A stretch of 64,000 bases of DNA from Anaeramoeba ignava (GCA_028826165.1 JAPDFW010000011.1:623001-687000); one strand, 5' to 3'; counted from the stretch's first letter, positions 50,089 to 61,540 are shown. Translations and numbers: made by a program. Notes: generated by a model from the sequence alone, not told the origin.

Positions 50089-51984
50089 TTAACAACATGA
50101 AGATTTTTCTGATTTTTTTGTAATTGAAGATTCATTTAAAGTTTCAATATCTCTTGGAATTTTTTTTGGAGTTATTGGAATTTTTTTTGCTATTTTTTTT
50201 TAATCAATTCAAAAATAAAAATAAAAATAAAAATAAAAATAAAAATAAAAATAAATTTTCTTTTTACCAATTTCAATAAAAAGATCATCAATATGATCTC
50301 CAGTTTTTGCGGAAGTTTCAAGAAAGATTATTCCTTCATCTCTTGCATAATCTTCAGCAATTTTAATTTTAACTTTTCTTTGTTCTTCCAAATCTAATTT
50401 ATTACCAACTAAAGCAATAATAACATTTGGATCTCCATGTTCTAAAATTTCATTAATCCAATTTTTAGCAATTTCAAAAGTATTCTAAAAAAAACAATTA
50501 AAATTCATTTATAAAATTCAATATTAAAATTAAAATTCAAACCATTTGAGTAATATCATAAACAATTATTGCTGCAACTGCATTTCGATAATACATTGGT
50601 GCAAGACTTCTAAATCTTTCTTGTCCAGCAGTATCCCATATTGAAAAATTTATCATATTATCTCCTACTTTTATTATTCTTTCCATACATTGTGCTATTT
50701 TTTAAATTAATATATTTAAATCAATTTAAATCAATATATTTAAATCAATATATTTAAATCAATATATTTAAATCAATATATTTAAATCAATATGGAATTT
50801 AATAATTTTAAATATATTTAAATCAATATATTTAAATCACTTAAATCAATTTGGAAATCAATATATTTAAATTAATATTTAAATCAATTTTAAATTTAAA
50901 TTAATATATTTAAATTAATATATTTAAATTAATTTAAATCAATATATTTAAATTAATATATTTAAATCAATATATTTTAAATCAATATATTTAAAATCAA
51001 TATATTTAAATCAATTTAAATCAATATATTTAAATCAATATATTTTTAAATCAATTTATTTAAATCAATATATTTAAATCAATTTAAATCAATATATTTA
51101 AAATCAATTTAAATCAATATATTTAAATCAATTTAAATCAATATATATTTAAATCAATTTAAATTATATATTTAAATAAATATATTTAAATTAATATATT
51201 TAAATCAATTTAAATCAATATATTTAAATCAATTTAAATCAATATATTTAAATCAATATATTTAAATCAATATATTTAAATCAATATATTTAAAATCAAT
51301 ATATTTTAAATTAATATATTTAAATCAATTTAGAAATCAATATAGAAATCAATTTAGAAATCAATTTAAATCAATTTTATTTAGAAATCAATTTAGAAAT
51401 TAATATATTTAAATCAATATATTTAAATCAATTTTAAATCAATTTAGAAATCATTTAAATCAATATATTTAAATTAATATATTTAAATTAATATATATTT
51501 AAATTAAATCAATATATTTAAATCAATATATTTAAATCAATATATTTAAACCAATATATTTAAATTAATATATTTAAATCAATATATTTTTAAATCAATA
51601 TATTTAAATCAATATATATGGAAATCAATATATTTAAATTAATTTAGAAATCAAATTAAAAATCAAATTTTAAATCAAATTTTAAATTAATATATTTAAA
51701 TTAATATATTTAAATCAATATATTTAAATTAATATATTTAAATTAATATATTTAAATCAATTTAAAAATCAATTTAGAAATCAAATTGGAAATCAATTTA
51801 GAAATCAAATATATTTAAATCAATTTGGAAATCAAATATATTTAAATCAATTTGGAAACAAACCTCCAATAGTTGATAATTGATAAATAAAAAATTCATT
51901 TTGAGTAAAACGAATTGCAATAGAAGTTTTTCCAACACCAGAATCTCCAAGAATAACAACTTTAGATTCACTTCTATTTTCCAT
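50089..51984 (-). CDS. Rab5-like small GTPase
   Basis: Exons in transcript order: 51864-51984, 50543-50694, 50268-50484 and 50089-50189; introns are 1169, 58 and 78 nt; the product is 196 aa. GTPase motifs are complete: GDSGVGKT (P-loop), STIGA switch I formed by splicing exon 1 to exon 2, WDTAGQE, GNKLDL and ETSAK. STIGA plus [22 protein letters not shown] points to the Rab5/Rab22 group of early-endosome GTPases. The protein ends SSCC, a geranylgeranylation signal. The first intron is long and repetitive. RMC1, whose complex acts on Rab5-positive endosomes, is encoded 36 kb away; I read no regulatory link into that. Confidence 0.92.
50695..51863 (-). repeat. Rab intron of (AATATATTTAAATC)n
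   Basis: The intron body is a 12-14-bp unit ATATATTTAAATCA with ATTTAGAAATCA variants, ending in clean GT and AG sites. Confidence 0.88.
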
Positions 51985-52456
51985 TTTTATTATTATTTAT
52001 TATTATTATTTATTATTATTATTTTTTTGTTTAAATAAAGCAAATAAAACTAAAAAGAAAAATAAAGGAAAAGAAAAAAATAAAAAAATAAATCAAAATT
52101 ATTTTTTATTTGCTTTTTAATCAAAAATAAATAAAAACAAATAAAACATAAAAATTATCCAATTTTTGTCTTTTAAAAAATTTCTTTTTCAATAAAATAT
52201 CAGAAATGAAAATAATTTTGAATAATAATTTAATTTCAAATTTGTTTAAATTCTAAATTTAAAAGAATTTTCAAATTGTTATTCTTTTAAAAAATGAATT
52301 ATTTTAAAGGCAAAAGAAAAAATTAAAAGGTTTTAAATAAGTCCATATTAATTACTATATATAATAAAAAATATATTTTTTATTTTTTTTTTGTTTTTTC
52401 ATTTTTTATTTTTCATTTTTTTCATTTTTAAAAAAATCTCAAAAATCAAATTTATA
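51985..52456. other. Divergent intergenic region Rab / CBM20-ankyrin-BTB
   Basis: No gene seen. The Rab side has (AAT)n directly before its ATG and no clear CATTTTT box. The plus-strand side carries TTTTTTCATTTTTTATTTTTC and ATTTTTTTCATTTTT at about 52396-52430, then a short leader to ATG 52457. Confidence 0.55.
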
Positions 52457-55089
52457 ATGACAAATTTTTCATCAATTCATTTCTATGTAAAAATGCCTGA
52501 TACAAAATTAGGAGATACAGTTCAAATTATTGGTAATTTAGAAGAATTAGGAAAGTGGAACATTTTAAAATCAATTGAACTTAAAACAAATTCTGAAGAG
52601 TAATTCAAAAATAAAAAACAAGCAGTCAAAACAAAAACTAATCTGCATAAAAACGAAATCCATTTCAATTTTACACAAAGATTCCCTATCTGGAATGTTC
52701 AAATTGATTTACCAAAAAACAAGTGGATCGAATACAAATTTATTGTTAAGAGAAATAACACTGATTTTTATTGGGAAAAAATTTCTTTTAACAGAACTTT
52801 GTTTGTTCTCAATGATATCTCCAAAAAAATTTACGCCGTTTTTGGTGTTCCTCAATCTGAAATGAATAACTTATTTTTTGCCATTCAATCTTTTAATCCA
52901 GTTGCTGTTCGTTCTTGTTTAGAAACTGGAGTAGATTCTAATAATAATGAGGTAGATAAATCTGATTGAAATTTAGTTTTAGTTTGTTTTTAAATTTAAA
53001 TATAAATTTTAATTTCAAATAGAATGTATTTTTTTTCTTGTTCCACTTTTTTTTTTGTAATTTTGAATTGAAGTTGAATTATTTGAATTTTAGAAAATTC
53101 AACCTTTACATTTAGCTTGTTCTCTTAAATGTTCTTTTGAAATTATTTCTCTTCTTCTTCGTTTTGGAGCTGATTCAAACTCAAAAAATGTTCAAAATTT
53201 ATTCCAAAAAAAATTAAAAAATAAAACTAAAAATTTTTATTTTTTAATTTCAAAATAATTTTTGTTATTGAATTCAAGAATGTAAATGAACAAAGAAGAT
53301 AAAGAATCAGAAATTTTGATTTCAATTTCAAAATGAATTGAATTTTAGATTGTAAATTAAATTAATTTGACAAAATGAAGAAAATATTTTATTTAAAATA
53401 GATCTTCTTATTAACAGAAAGTAAAATTAAAAAACAAAAAAGGAAATTCTTTCATTTTTAATCAAATTTTAATTAATTCAAAAAGGATGTATTTATTTAT
53501 TTATTAATTATTTAAACAGAAAAAAGGGATAAATTTAGTTTTTTTTTTTAGACAGTAATCCACTTTTTTTATTCCAAAAATAAATAATTGAAAAAATATC
53601 TTTTTTTCTCTTTAAATACAAAAAAAAGGTTGTTTCACCATTACATATTGCAATTAATAATCACTCAAAATTAGATGTTATATCTTTATTAATTTCTTAT
53701 GGAGCTGATGTTAATTCACTTGGAGTAAAGCTTTCCAAAAGAAATATTCATAAAAAAATTTTTAATCCAAATTCATTTCTTTTTCTTTTTCTTTTTCTTT
53801 TTCTTTTCTTTTTAAAAAAGCAAGTAAATATTAGAAATCAATTCATTAATATCATTTTTACAATTTTCTTTTAGAAAGTTGGATTATTTTTGTTTATATT
53901 TCTGGATATATTTTTTTATCTAATTTTTCTTTTGTTTAGAAAGTGGAATTTGATTTTAATTTCTAAAAAAGAAAAATAATCACTAATTAAATAATTTTTA
54001 ATACAAAAAAAGGATGTAAAAAATCTTTCTCGAATTATTTTCTTTTTTAATTTTTCAATATTAATTTTTAATTTTAATATCAGAATGTAAAATTTCATTT
54101 CAGAAAAAAAAGAATTAATTTCTGAAAAAAATTTTTTTAAAGATTAGATTTTCTCTTGTTTGCATCTTGCTTGTCAAAAAGAATCAGATTTTCCAATAAT
54201 TCGAAAACTTGTAGAATCTGGAGCTAATATTTTAAGCAAAGATTTAGTATAAAAATTATTGAAAAATTTAAAATTGATTTTAATTAATTAATTTTATATT
54301 TAGAATGTGATTTTTTTTTATAATCATTTAACAAAAAAAGAATTTTTATTGGAAATGATTTTTTTTTTATTCATTTAGGGAAAAAAACCTGTTGATTATT
54401 GCAATGATCCCTTTATTCAAATATATCTCAATTCTTATTCTTCATTAGTTGGTGATTTTGAAAAATTATATTATTCTGATAAGTTTTGCGATTTTGAAAT
54501 TTATTTGGATAACAGATGCTTTCAATTCCATAAATTGATTTTAGAAATGAGATTAGGAAGAGATAATTTGCAACATTTTCTTGATATTTTAAGTCATATG
54601 TCTGAAATTGAATTGGATTTTTTAATGAAATTTATTTATTTCGGAAACTTTGATTTTTCATCCAAAAATTTGATTGAAAATTTTTGTGAAAATTTAAAAT
54701 TGGGATCTTTTTTAGAAATGACAGGAAGAAAAGGAATTATAAAAAGTTTAGAAAAACTTTATTATGAAGATGAAAGAAAAGATTTCACTATTTTTTGCCA
54801 AGAACAACAATTCAAAGTTCATAAATTGGTTGTTTTTACACGTTCAAAAACTATTCAAAAATTGCTTCTTAAGGATTCAAGTATTGATTGTTTTGTTTGT
54901 GAAGAAAAATTCCAAGAAGTTTTTATGATTGCATTTATCAAATATTTATATCTTGATGATTTTGAAATTTCTATAGAAAAATTTAATCAAGATTTAGAAA
55001 AAGCTCAAAAAGTTTTTGGATTGAATGAATTTTCTATTTTACGTTATAAATTGTCAAAATTAGAAGAAGAATTTTTTTTGAAAAATTAA
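52457..55089 (+). CDS. CBM20 - ankyrin - double BTB protein with 3-nt microexons
   Basis: Main exons 52457-52599, 52681-52951, 53094-53189, 53629-53724, 54148-54246 and 54379-55089. The N-terminus is a CBM20 starch/glycogen-binding domain (HFYVKMPDTKLGDTVQIIGN, LGKWN). Removing an 81-nt intron (52600-52680) gives KTNSEEFPIWNVQIDLP, the expected fold order, and disposes of an in-frame TAA at 52601. Exons 3-5 are 96, 96 and 99 nt and each encodes one ankyrin repeat (PLHLAC..., SPLHIAI..., CLHLACQ...). The last exon has two BTB domains (FQFHKLILEMRLG; FKVHKLVVFTRS). Between the ankyrin exons lie twelve candidate exons of exactly 3 nt: 53023 AAT; 53279 AAT, 53349 ATT, 53418 AAA, 53486 GAT, 53552 ACA; 53821 CAA, 53875 AAA, 53940 AAA, 54013 GAT, 54084 AAT; 54304 AAT. 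If all are used the protein is 483 aa. The CBM suggests polysaccharide binding. Confidence 0.8.
53190..53628 (+). other. Microexon array 1 (five 3-nt exons, N-I-K-D-T)
   Basis: Introns of 89, 67, 66, 65, 63 and 74 nt alternate with 3-nt exons at 53279-53281, 53349-53351, 53418-53420, 53486-53488 and 53552-53554. All are in phase 0 and all are flanked by AG and GT (mostly GTAAA/GTATT). Of seven internal GT dinucleotides in this stretch, five are exactly three bases after an AG. The array falls in the loop between two ankyrin repeats (GADSNSKN ... VVSPLHIA). Confidence 0.65.
53725..54147 (+). other. Microexon array 2 (five 3-nt exons, Q-K-K-D-N)
   Basis: Introns of 96, 51, 62, 70, 68 and 61 nt alternate with 3-nt exons at 53821-53823, 53875-53877, 53940-53942, 54013-54015 and 54084-54086. 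Again five of seven internal GTs lie exactly AG+3. The third and fourth codons are AAA and GAT in both arrays. Position: the ankyrin loop GADVNSLG ... IFSCLHLA. Confidence 0.65.
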
Positions 55090-55182
55090 AAGCAAAAAAG
55101 TGGAATAAAAATGATTTTTTTTTTCAATTTTCATTTTCATTTTTTTTCATTTTTTTTTTAATTTAGTTTTTTAAAAAAAAAA

Positions 55183-57105
55183 ATGAAACCTTTAAAAAAT
55201 AAAAACCAACAAAAATTCCAGTTTAAATATATGAGTCCTCATATTAAATCACCAAGTATTATTTGAAAAAAAAAGAAAAATTAAAAAAAAAAAATTTTAA
55301 ATTAAAAAAAAATTTTCAAATTAAAAGAGCAAGTTGAATATTCAATTACAAGAAGTTTAAGTTATACAACAACTCCATTAAAAGAAATCATAGCAAATTA
55401 TTCAGAAATTTCACAAAGCAATTTATGCAAAAAATCTGTACTAAAAACAATTTTTAAAACAATTTTAAAAACAATTTTAAAAACAATTTTAAAAACAATT
55501 TTAAAAACAATTTTAAAAACAATTTTAAAAACAATTTTAAAAACAATTTTAAAAATAATTCTAAAAACAATTTTAAAAACAATTTTAAAAACAATTTTAA
55601 AAACAATTTTAAAAACAATTTTAAAAGCAATTTTTAAAACAATTTTAAAACAATTTTAAAAACAATTTTAAAAACAATTTTAAAAACAATTTTAAAAACA
55701 ATTTTAAAAACAATTTTAAAAACAATTTTAAAAACAATTTTAAAAACAATTTTAAAAACAATTTTAAAAACAATTTTAAAAACAATTTTAAAACAATTTT
55801 AAAAACAATTTTAAAAACAATTTTAAAAACAATTTTCAAAACAATTTTAAAAACAATTTTAAAAAAATTTTAAAAACAATTTTAGTTTCGTTTTGAATGG
55901 AAAAAAGAACCAAAAAATGTTCTTATTATTAAAAAATGGAAAGATGAAAAAACAACAAAAATGGCGATTGAATTGATTAATTATCTAAAAAAATTACATT
56001 TAATTGTTTATATTGAACCATCTACTTCAAATGAATTAAAAGAAGGAATTCCTTTTACAGAAAGTATAAAATGAACAAAATTAAAATTAAATAAGAAATA
56101 AAAATAAAAATTAAAATCAAAATCAAAAAATAAAAAGCACAAAAATCTAATTTAAATGAACTTATCGATCTTTTAATTATTATTGGAGGAGATGGAACAG
56201 TTTTACATGCATGTACTTTATTCCCACAACAAGAACTCCCTCTTCTTTTAGCATTTCATTATGGAACTTTAGCTTTTTTTTCGGTTTTTGGTTTGTTAAC
56301 AAAAAGAAAGAAAAAAAAAAATTTTTTTTTTCACCTTTTTGATCAATTAGGGAAAAATAACGGTCTATTTAATTTTTGAATTGACAACTTTTTTTTTGAT
56401 TTTATTTTCTTAGATTTTAAAGAGTATCCTAAGCAAATCAAGACTGTTTTAAAGGGGAATTTTGAAGTGACTGTGAGAGCAAGATTATTAGGCCAAGTTT
56501 ATTCTGAAGAAAAAAAACTCAAAACAGAATATGAATGTTTAAATGAGTTTGTTATAAGTCGAGATGGTCCGTGGCTTTCTCGATTAGATTGCTATTGCGA
56601 TGATACTTTTTTCACAACAATCCAAGCAGATGGGATCATCATTTCGGCGCCTTCTGGATCAACAGCGTATTCCAAATCTGCTGGAGGACCGATGGTTTGT
56701 CCAAATGTTCCAGGAATTTTATTTACTCCAATTTGTGCTCATTCTTTATCCAATCGCCCTTTAGTTTTTCCTGATTGTGCTGTGATAACAATACATATTC
56801 CTAATACAAGTCGTTCTGAAAGTGCTATAATTTCAGTTGATGCTAAAAAACAAGGGAAATTACTTAGAGGAGATTATATTGTTATTACAACTCATAAGTT
56901 TTCTTTGCCTTGTGTTAATAAAATTAATACAAATACTGATTGGGTTACTGGAATTTCTGCAATTCTGCATTGGAATAATTTGATTTCTCAACCTGATTTA
57001 CAATTTCGTTCTTTTGATCATTTTGAAAATATTGAAAATTCAAGTGATTTAGATTCTGATGATCATTTGGGAAGTGATGATGGAAGAAATGAAGATTTGG
57101 ATTAG
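55183..57105 (+). CDS. NAD kinase
   Basis: Exons 55183-55255, 55328-55437, 55886-56063, 56138-56290 and 56414-57105; introns of 72, 448, 74 and 123 nt; the product is 401 aa. It phosphorylates NAD to NADP with ATP. Family motifs are complete: PKNVLIIKKWKD at the start of the domain, GGDGTVLHAC, HYGTLAFFSVFDFKEY (restored by splicing), NEFVISRDGPWLSRLD, the GDG-equivalent ADGIIISAPSGSTAY motif, GGPMVCPNVPGILFTPICAHS and NRPLVFP. The C-terminus is acidic (SDDHLGSDD). The long second intron is a 12-bp AATTTTAAAAAC repeat. It is most like the cytosolic animal/plant NADK type; no targeting peptide is evident. Confidence 0.95.
55438..55885 (+). repeat. NAD kinase intron of (AATTTTAAAAAC)n
   Basis: About 35 near-perfect copies of a 12-bp unit fill the intron between TCTGTACT and TTTAGTTTCG. 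Confidence 0.93.
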
Positions 57106-59170
57106 TTTTTTTTTGAATCCATTTAATAAAAGATTTAAATTAATATTCAAATCTATTTTATATTAATATTTAATTATAAATTAATATAAAAATATAATTT
57201 ATAAATAATCTATAATTTAAATAATATTTTTATTATTAAAAAATTAAATAAAAAATTAAATAAAATATTAAATCAATTTTATAAATATTTAATTTATTTT
57301 ATATTTATTTATTATAAATTAAATAAAAATATATTTTTAAATAATCTATAATTTAAATAATATTTTAATTATTAAAAATTAAAAAAAATAAAAATTTTAG
57401 TATAAAAAATATTTTTAAATAATTTTATTAAAAATATTTTTAAAATTAAAAATTAAAATAAAAATTAAATAAAATATTTAATCAATTTTATATTAATATT
57501 CAAATCAATTTTATATTAATATTTAATTATAAATTAATATAAAAATATAATTTATAAATAATTTATAAATTTAAATAATATTTTTATTATTAAAAAATTA
57601 AATAAAAAATTAAATAAAATATTTAATTAATTTTATATTAATATTTAAATTTATTTTATATTAATTATTTAATTATAAATTAATATAAAAATATAATTTA
57701 TAAATAATTTATAATTTAAAATATTTTTATTATTAAAAATTAAATTTAAATAAAAATTTAATAAATAATATTTTTATTATTTAAAAAATTAAATAAAAAT
57801 TAAATAAAAAATTTAATATTTTTTTTATTATTAAAAATTAAATAAAAATTAAATAAAAAAATTTATTTTATATTAATATTTAGATATATTTTATATTAAT
57901 ATTTAATTATAAATTAATATAAAAATATAATTTTATAAATAATTTATAAATTTAAATAATATTTTTATTATTAAAAATTAAATAAAAATTAAATAAAATA
58001 TTTAATTAATTTTATATTAATATTTAGATTTATTTTTATATTAATATTTAATTATAAATTAATATAAAAATATAATTTATAAATAATTTATAAATAAAAT
58101 TTAAATAATATTTTTATTATTAAAAATTAAATAAAAATTAAATAAAATATTTAATTAAATTTTATATTAATATTTAAATCTTTTATTTTATATTAGCTAT
58201 TTAATTATAAATTAATATAAAAATATAATTTATAAATAATTTATAATTTTAAATAATATTTTTATTATTAAAAATTAAATAAAAATTAAATAAAATATTT
58301 AATTAATTTTATATTAATATTCAAATCAATTTTTATATTAATATTTAATTATAAATTAATATAAAAATATAATTTTATAAATAATTTATAAATTTAAATA
58401 TTATTTTTATTATTAAAAATTAAATAAAAATTAAATAAAATATTTAATTAATTTTATATTAATATTCAAATTTATTTTTATATTAATATTTAATTATAAA
58501 TTAATATAAAAATATAATTTTATAAATAATTTATAAATTTAAATATTATTTTTATTATTAAAAATTAAATAAAAATTAAATAAAATATTAAATCAAATTT
58601 ATATTAATATTTAGATTTATTTTATATTAATATTTAATTATAAATTAATATAAAAATATATTTTATAAATAATTTATAAATTTAAATAATATTTTTATTA
58701 TTAAAAATTAAATAAAAAATTAAAATAAAATATTAAATCAAATTTATGTTAATATTCAAATCTATTTTATATTAATATTTTAATTATAAATTAATATAAA
58801 AAATATAATTTATAAATAATTTATAATTTAAATAATATTTTTATTATTAAAAATTAAATAAAAATTAAATAAAAATATTAAATCAAAAATTTATATTAAT
58901 ATTCAAATTTATTTTATATTAATATTTAATTATAAATTAATATAAAAAAATATAATTTATAAATAATCTATAAATTTAAATAATATTTTTTTATTAAATT
59001 AAAAATTAAAATAAAAAAATTTAATTAAAATATTTAATCAATTTTATATTAATATTTATTTTAATATATTTTATATATATTTATAAATATTTATTTTATT
59101 AAAAATAAATAAAAATAAATAAAAAAAATTATTTTAATTAATATTCAATATATTTTTATTTTTATAAAAA
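57106..59170. repeat. AT-rich satellite, about 145-bp unit
   Basis: The anchor TAATTATAAATTAATATAAA recurs at 57904, 58049, 58202, 58346, 58491, 58635, 58781 and 58927 (steps 145, 153, 144, 145, 144, 146, 146), with older, more degenerate copies from 57171. It carries no gene. It separates NAD kinase from the fimbrin-like gene. Confidence 0.9.
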
Positions 59171-59218
59171 TTTTCCTTTTTCATTTTTCATTTTTCTTTT
59201 TCATTTTTTTTTTATAAA
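59171..59218 (+). promoter_or_regulatory. CATTTTT boxes before fimbrin-like gene
   Basis: TTCCTTTTTCATTTTTCATT then TTTTTCATTTTTTTTTT directly precede TATAAAATGAG at the start codon: the same motif and spacing as the other genes. Confidence 0.5.
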
Positions 59219-61459
59219 ATGAGTCAAAATGTTGAAAAGATTCTTAAAGAAATTCATGCTTCAAGAAAAGATTTACTACACATTTATAATTATATAAAAT
59301 TATTAGAACAAAAAATGGAGACATTAAAACAAGAGAATGAAGTATTAAAAAAAGAATTACTAAAAGAAAGAAATGAAAAAAAAGAAATAAAACCAAAAGA
59401 AGATGAAAATGAGAATGAAAATAAAAAACAAATTATAAGTCAAGAAGAAAATGAAAAAAATGAAGATAAAATTCCAGATGATTTTGAATTTACTGAAAAT
59501 GACTCAACTTTTGTCAATCCAAAAAAAGAATCAAAATCAATAGAAAAATCAAATGAAAAATCAAAAGAAAAATCAAAAGAAAAATCAATAGAAAAATCAA
59601 AAGGAAAATCAAATGGAAAATCAAATGAAAAATCAAAAGGAAAATCAATAGAAAAATCAAAAGAAAAATCAAAAGAAAAATCAAAAGGAAAATCAATAGA
59701 AAAATCAAATGAAAAATCAAATGAAAAATCAAATGAAAAATCAAAAGAAAAATCAAAAGAAAAATCAAAAGAAAAATCAAAAGGAAAATCAAAAGGAAAA
59801 TCAAAAGGAAATAAAGATAATGTAGTAAAAACACACAAAAGCCATCATCACAAAAAACGTAAAAATAAGCAAAAAAATCAAAATCAAAATGAAAATGAAG
59901 ATGAAAATGAAAATGAAAATGAAAATGAAAATGAAAATGAAAATGAAGATGAAAATGAAAATGAAAATGAAGATGAAAATGAAAATCAAAAAATATCAGA
60001 AAAAATAATTCCGTTTTATACATTAGAATCAAAAGAAATTGCTAATACATTAAAAAGAATAATAATGCAAATCGCAGTTGATATCAAAGCAATTAAAACT
60101 CATGAAGATTTTCAAAACCCAATTCTTCTGGCTGAATTTATTAATTCAATCAATCCATCAATTCAAATGAATTTAATAGATAATGAAGAAAAAGAAAAAA
60201 GTATTCAATTAATTTTAACAACAGCACAGTCATTTGGATGCCAAATACAACATATTTCACCTGAAAGTTTTATTAATAGCAAAATTCATTTAATTGATTT
60301 TGCATATGAAATTTCCAAAGTGAAGATATTTAATTTTTTTCCTTCAAATTTTCCTGATTTAGTTTGTATTTTCCAAACAAAGTTGCCAACAAAATCCAAA
60401 AAAAGAATAGATAAAATCACTGAATTAGTTCATGATCTTTATGATAAAACACCAGAAAAGGTTATTTTCGATTTATGCGAATATTTTCTTCACAAACCAT
60501 TGGAAAATCCTCTCTTGGATATTTCCAATCCAGAAAATTTAGCCAAAATTATAAACACTCGTTCAAAAAATTCAGTCAAAATTAGCAAAAATGATAATAT
60601 TGAATTAAAAGCAAAAAAAATCATGGAAGCTTTGAAAAAACTGAAATCGAGAAGATATATAAATGAAAAATCAATCGTTTCAAGCTCTTTTTATCTTAAT
60701 TTATTATTTCTATTAAAATTCTTTTCAAAAAAATTAACAATTAAAAGTGAATTAAAAAAAGAAGATAAAGAATTAATTGAGAAAATTTGTGAAGAAAAAG
60801 AAGCAAATATTCAATGGACAAATGAAAAAACTTATCGTTTATGGATAACTCATATTCTCCAATTGAATTCCAATCATATTTCGAATTGGAAACAAGAAAT
60901 TGAAAATTGCACTTTGTTATTCAAAGCAATAAACAAAATTGATTCCAAAAAAATTGAATGGAAAAAAGTAATTCAACAGAATTCGAATATAGAATCAATT
61001 AAACAAAATCAAACCTATTTTTCTTCTCTTGGTTTTCAATTTTCTGAAGAAAATCTATCAGAAAATATTTGGCAAGTTATTCTTTTTTATTATCAAAAAA
61101 AACTCAAAATTTCAAAAAAGAAACATATCCCAAAAATTCAAAAAGAAATTGATAAATTAGCAAAATCAACTTTGAAATCTGAATTATTGAAATCATACAA
61201 AGAGAAACTATCAAGTCTTTCAGAAAAAACACAGTTTTATTTTGCTCTTTTCGATTCAATTATTCAAAAAACTATTGATTTGGAATTGATTAATAAATCA
61301 GATGAAGATCAAAATGAAGAACTTGGTTATTTATTTTATTTGGTTAATTTAATTAGAAAATTTGGTGGATTAATCCTTTTTCAACCAAAAGACCTTTTAC
61401 AAGAAAATGCTCAATTAGAAACAATTTTAAAAGCTGAAATTTTATTATTAAAGAAATGA
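59219..61459 (+). CDS. Fimbrin/plastin-like calponin-homology protein
   Basis: A single-exon 746-aa protein. Residues ~5-65 are coiled coil. Residues ~105-200 are a lysine-rich repeat of KSKE/KSNE/KSKG units and ~225-260 an acidic NENED tract. From ~270 onward it follows the fimbrin tandem CH-domain pattern: FINSINPSIQ ... AQSFGCQIQHISPESFI ... LIDFAYEISKVKIF (CH1-like), LCEYFLHKPL and RYINEKSIVSSSFYLNLLFLL (second), then EKTYRLWITHILQLN ... ENCTLLFKAINKI ... EWKKV (third), and a degenerate last unit ending at residue 746. Fimbrins cross-link actin filaments. EF hands are absent and the coiled-coil/KSKE region replaces them. The domains are divergent, so the assignment is to the family, not to an orthologue. 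Confidence 0.68.
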   Translation: MSQNVEKILKEIHASRKDLLHIYNYIKLLEQKMETLKQENEVLKKELLKERNEKKEIKPKEDENENENKKQIISQEENEKNEDKIPDDFEFTENDSTFVNPKKESKSIEKSNEKSKEKSKEKSIEKSKGKSNGKSNEKSKGKSIEKSKEKSKEKSKGKSIEKSNEKSNEKSNEKSKEKSKEKSKEKSKGKSKGKSKGNKDNVVKTHKSHHHKKRKNKQKNQNQNENEDENENENENENENENEDENENENEDENENQKISEKIIPFYTLESKEIANTLKRIIMQIAVDIKAIKTHEDFQNPILLAEFINSINPSIQMNLIDNEEKEKSIQLILTTAQSFGCQIQHISPESFINSKIHLIDFAYEISKVKIFNFFPSNFPDLVCIFQTKLPTKSKKRIDKITELVHDLYDKTPEKVIFDLCEYFLHKPLENPLLDISNPENLAKIINTRSKNSVKISKNDNIELKAKKIMEALKKLKSRRYINEKSIVSSSFYLNLLFLLKFFSKKLTIKSELKKEDKELIEKICEEKEANIQWTNEKTYRLWITHILQLNSNHISNWKQEIENCTLLFKAINKIDSKKIEWKKVIQQNSNIESIKQNQTYFSSLGFQFSEENLSENIWQVILFYYQKKLKISKKKHIPKIQKEIDKLAKSTLKSELLKSYKEKLSSLSEKTQFYFALFDSIIQKTIDLELINKSDEDQNEELGYLFYLVNLIRKFGGLILFQPKDLLQENAQLETILKAEILLLKK

Positions 61460-61540
61460 TTCAAAATTTAATTCAAAAACTCAAAAATTTTTTTTCATTT
61501 TTTTTCTTTTCAAAAAATAAAAATAAAAATAAAAAAAAAA

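Noticed and set aside
638-52000. A functional cluster of endolysosomal genes (BEACH, RMC1, tepsin, Rab5-like)
   Set aside because: They are separated by unrelated genes on both strands; co-location is most simply chance.
52598-52603. In-frame TAA in the CBM20 region read as stop readthrough or a reassigned code
   Set aside because: An 81-nt GT-AG intron (52600-52680) removes it and restores the expected CBM20 order KTNSEE-FPIWNV.
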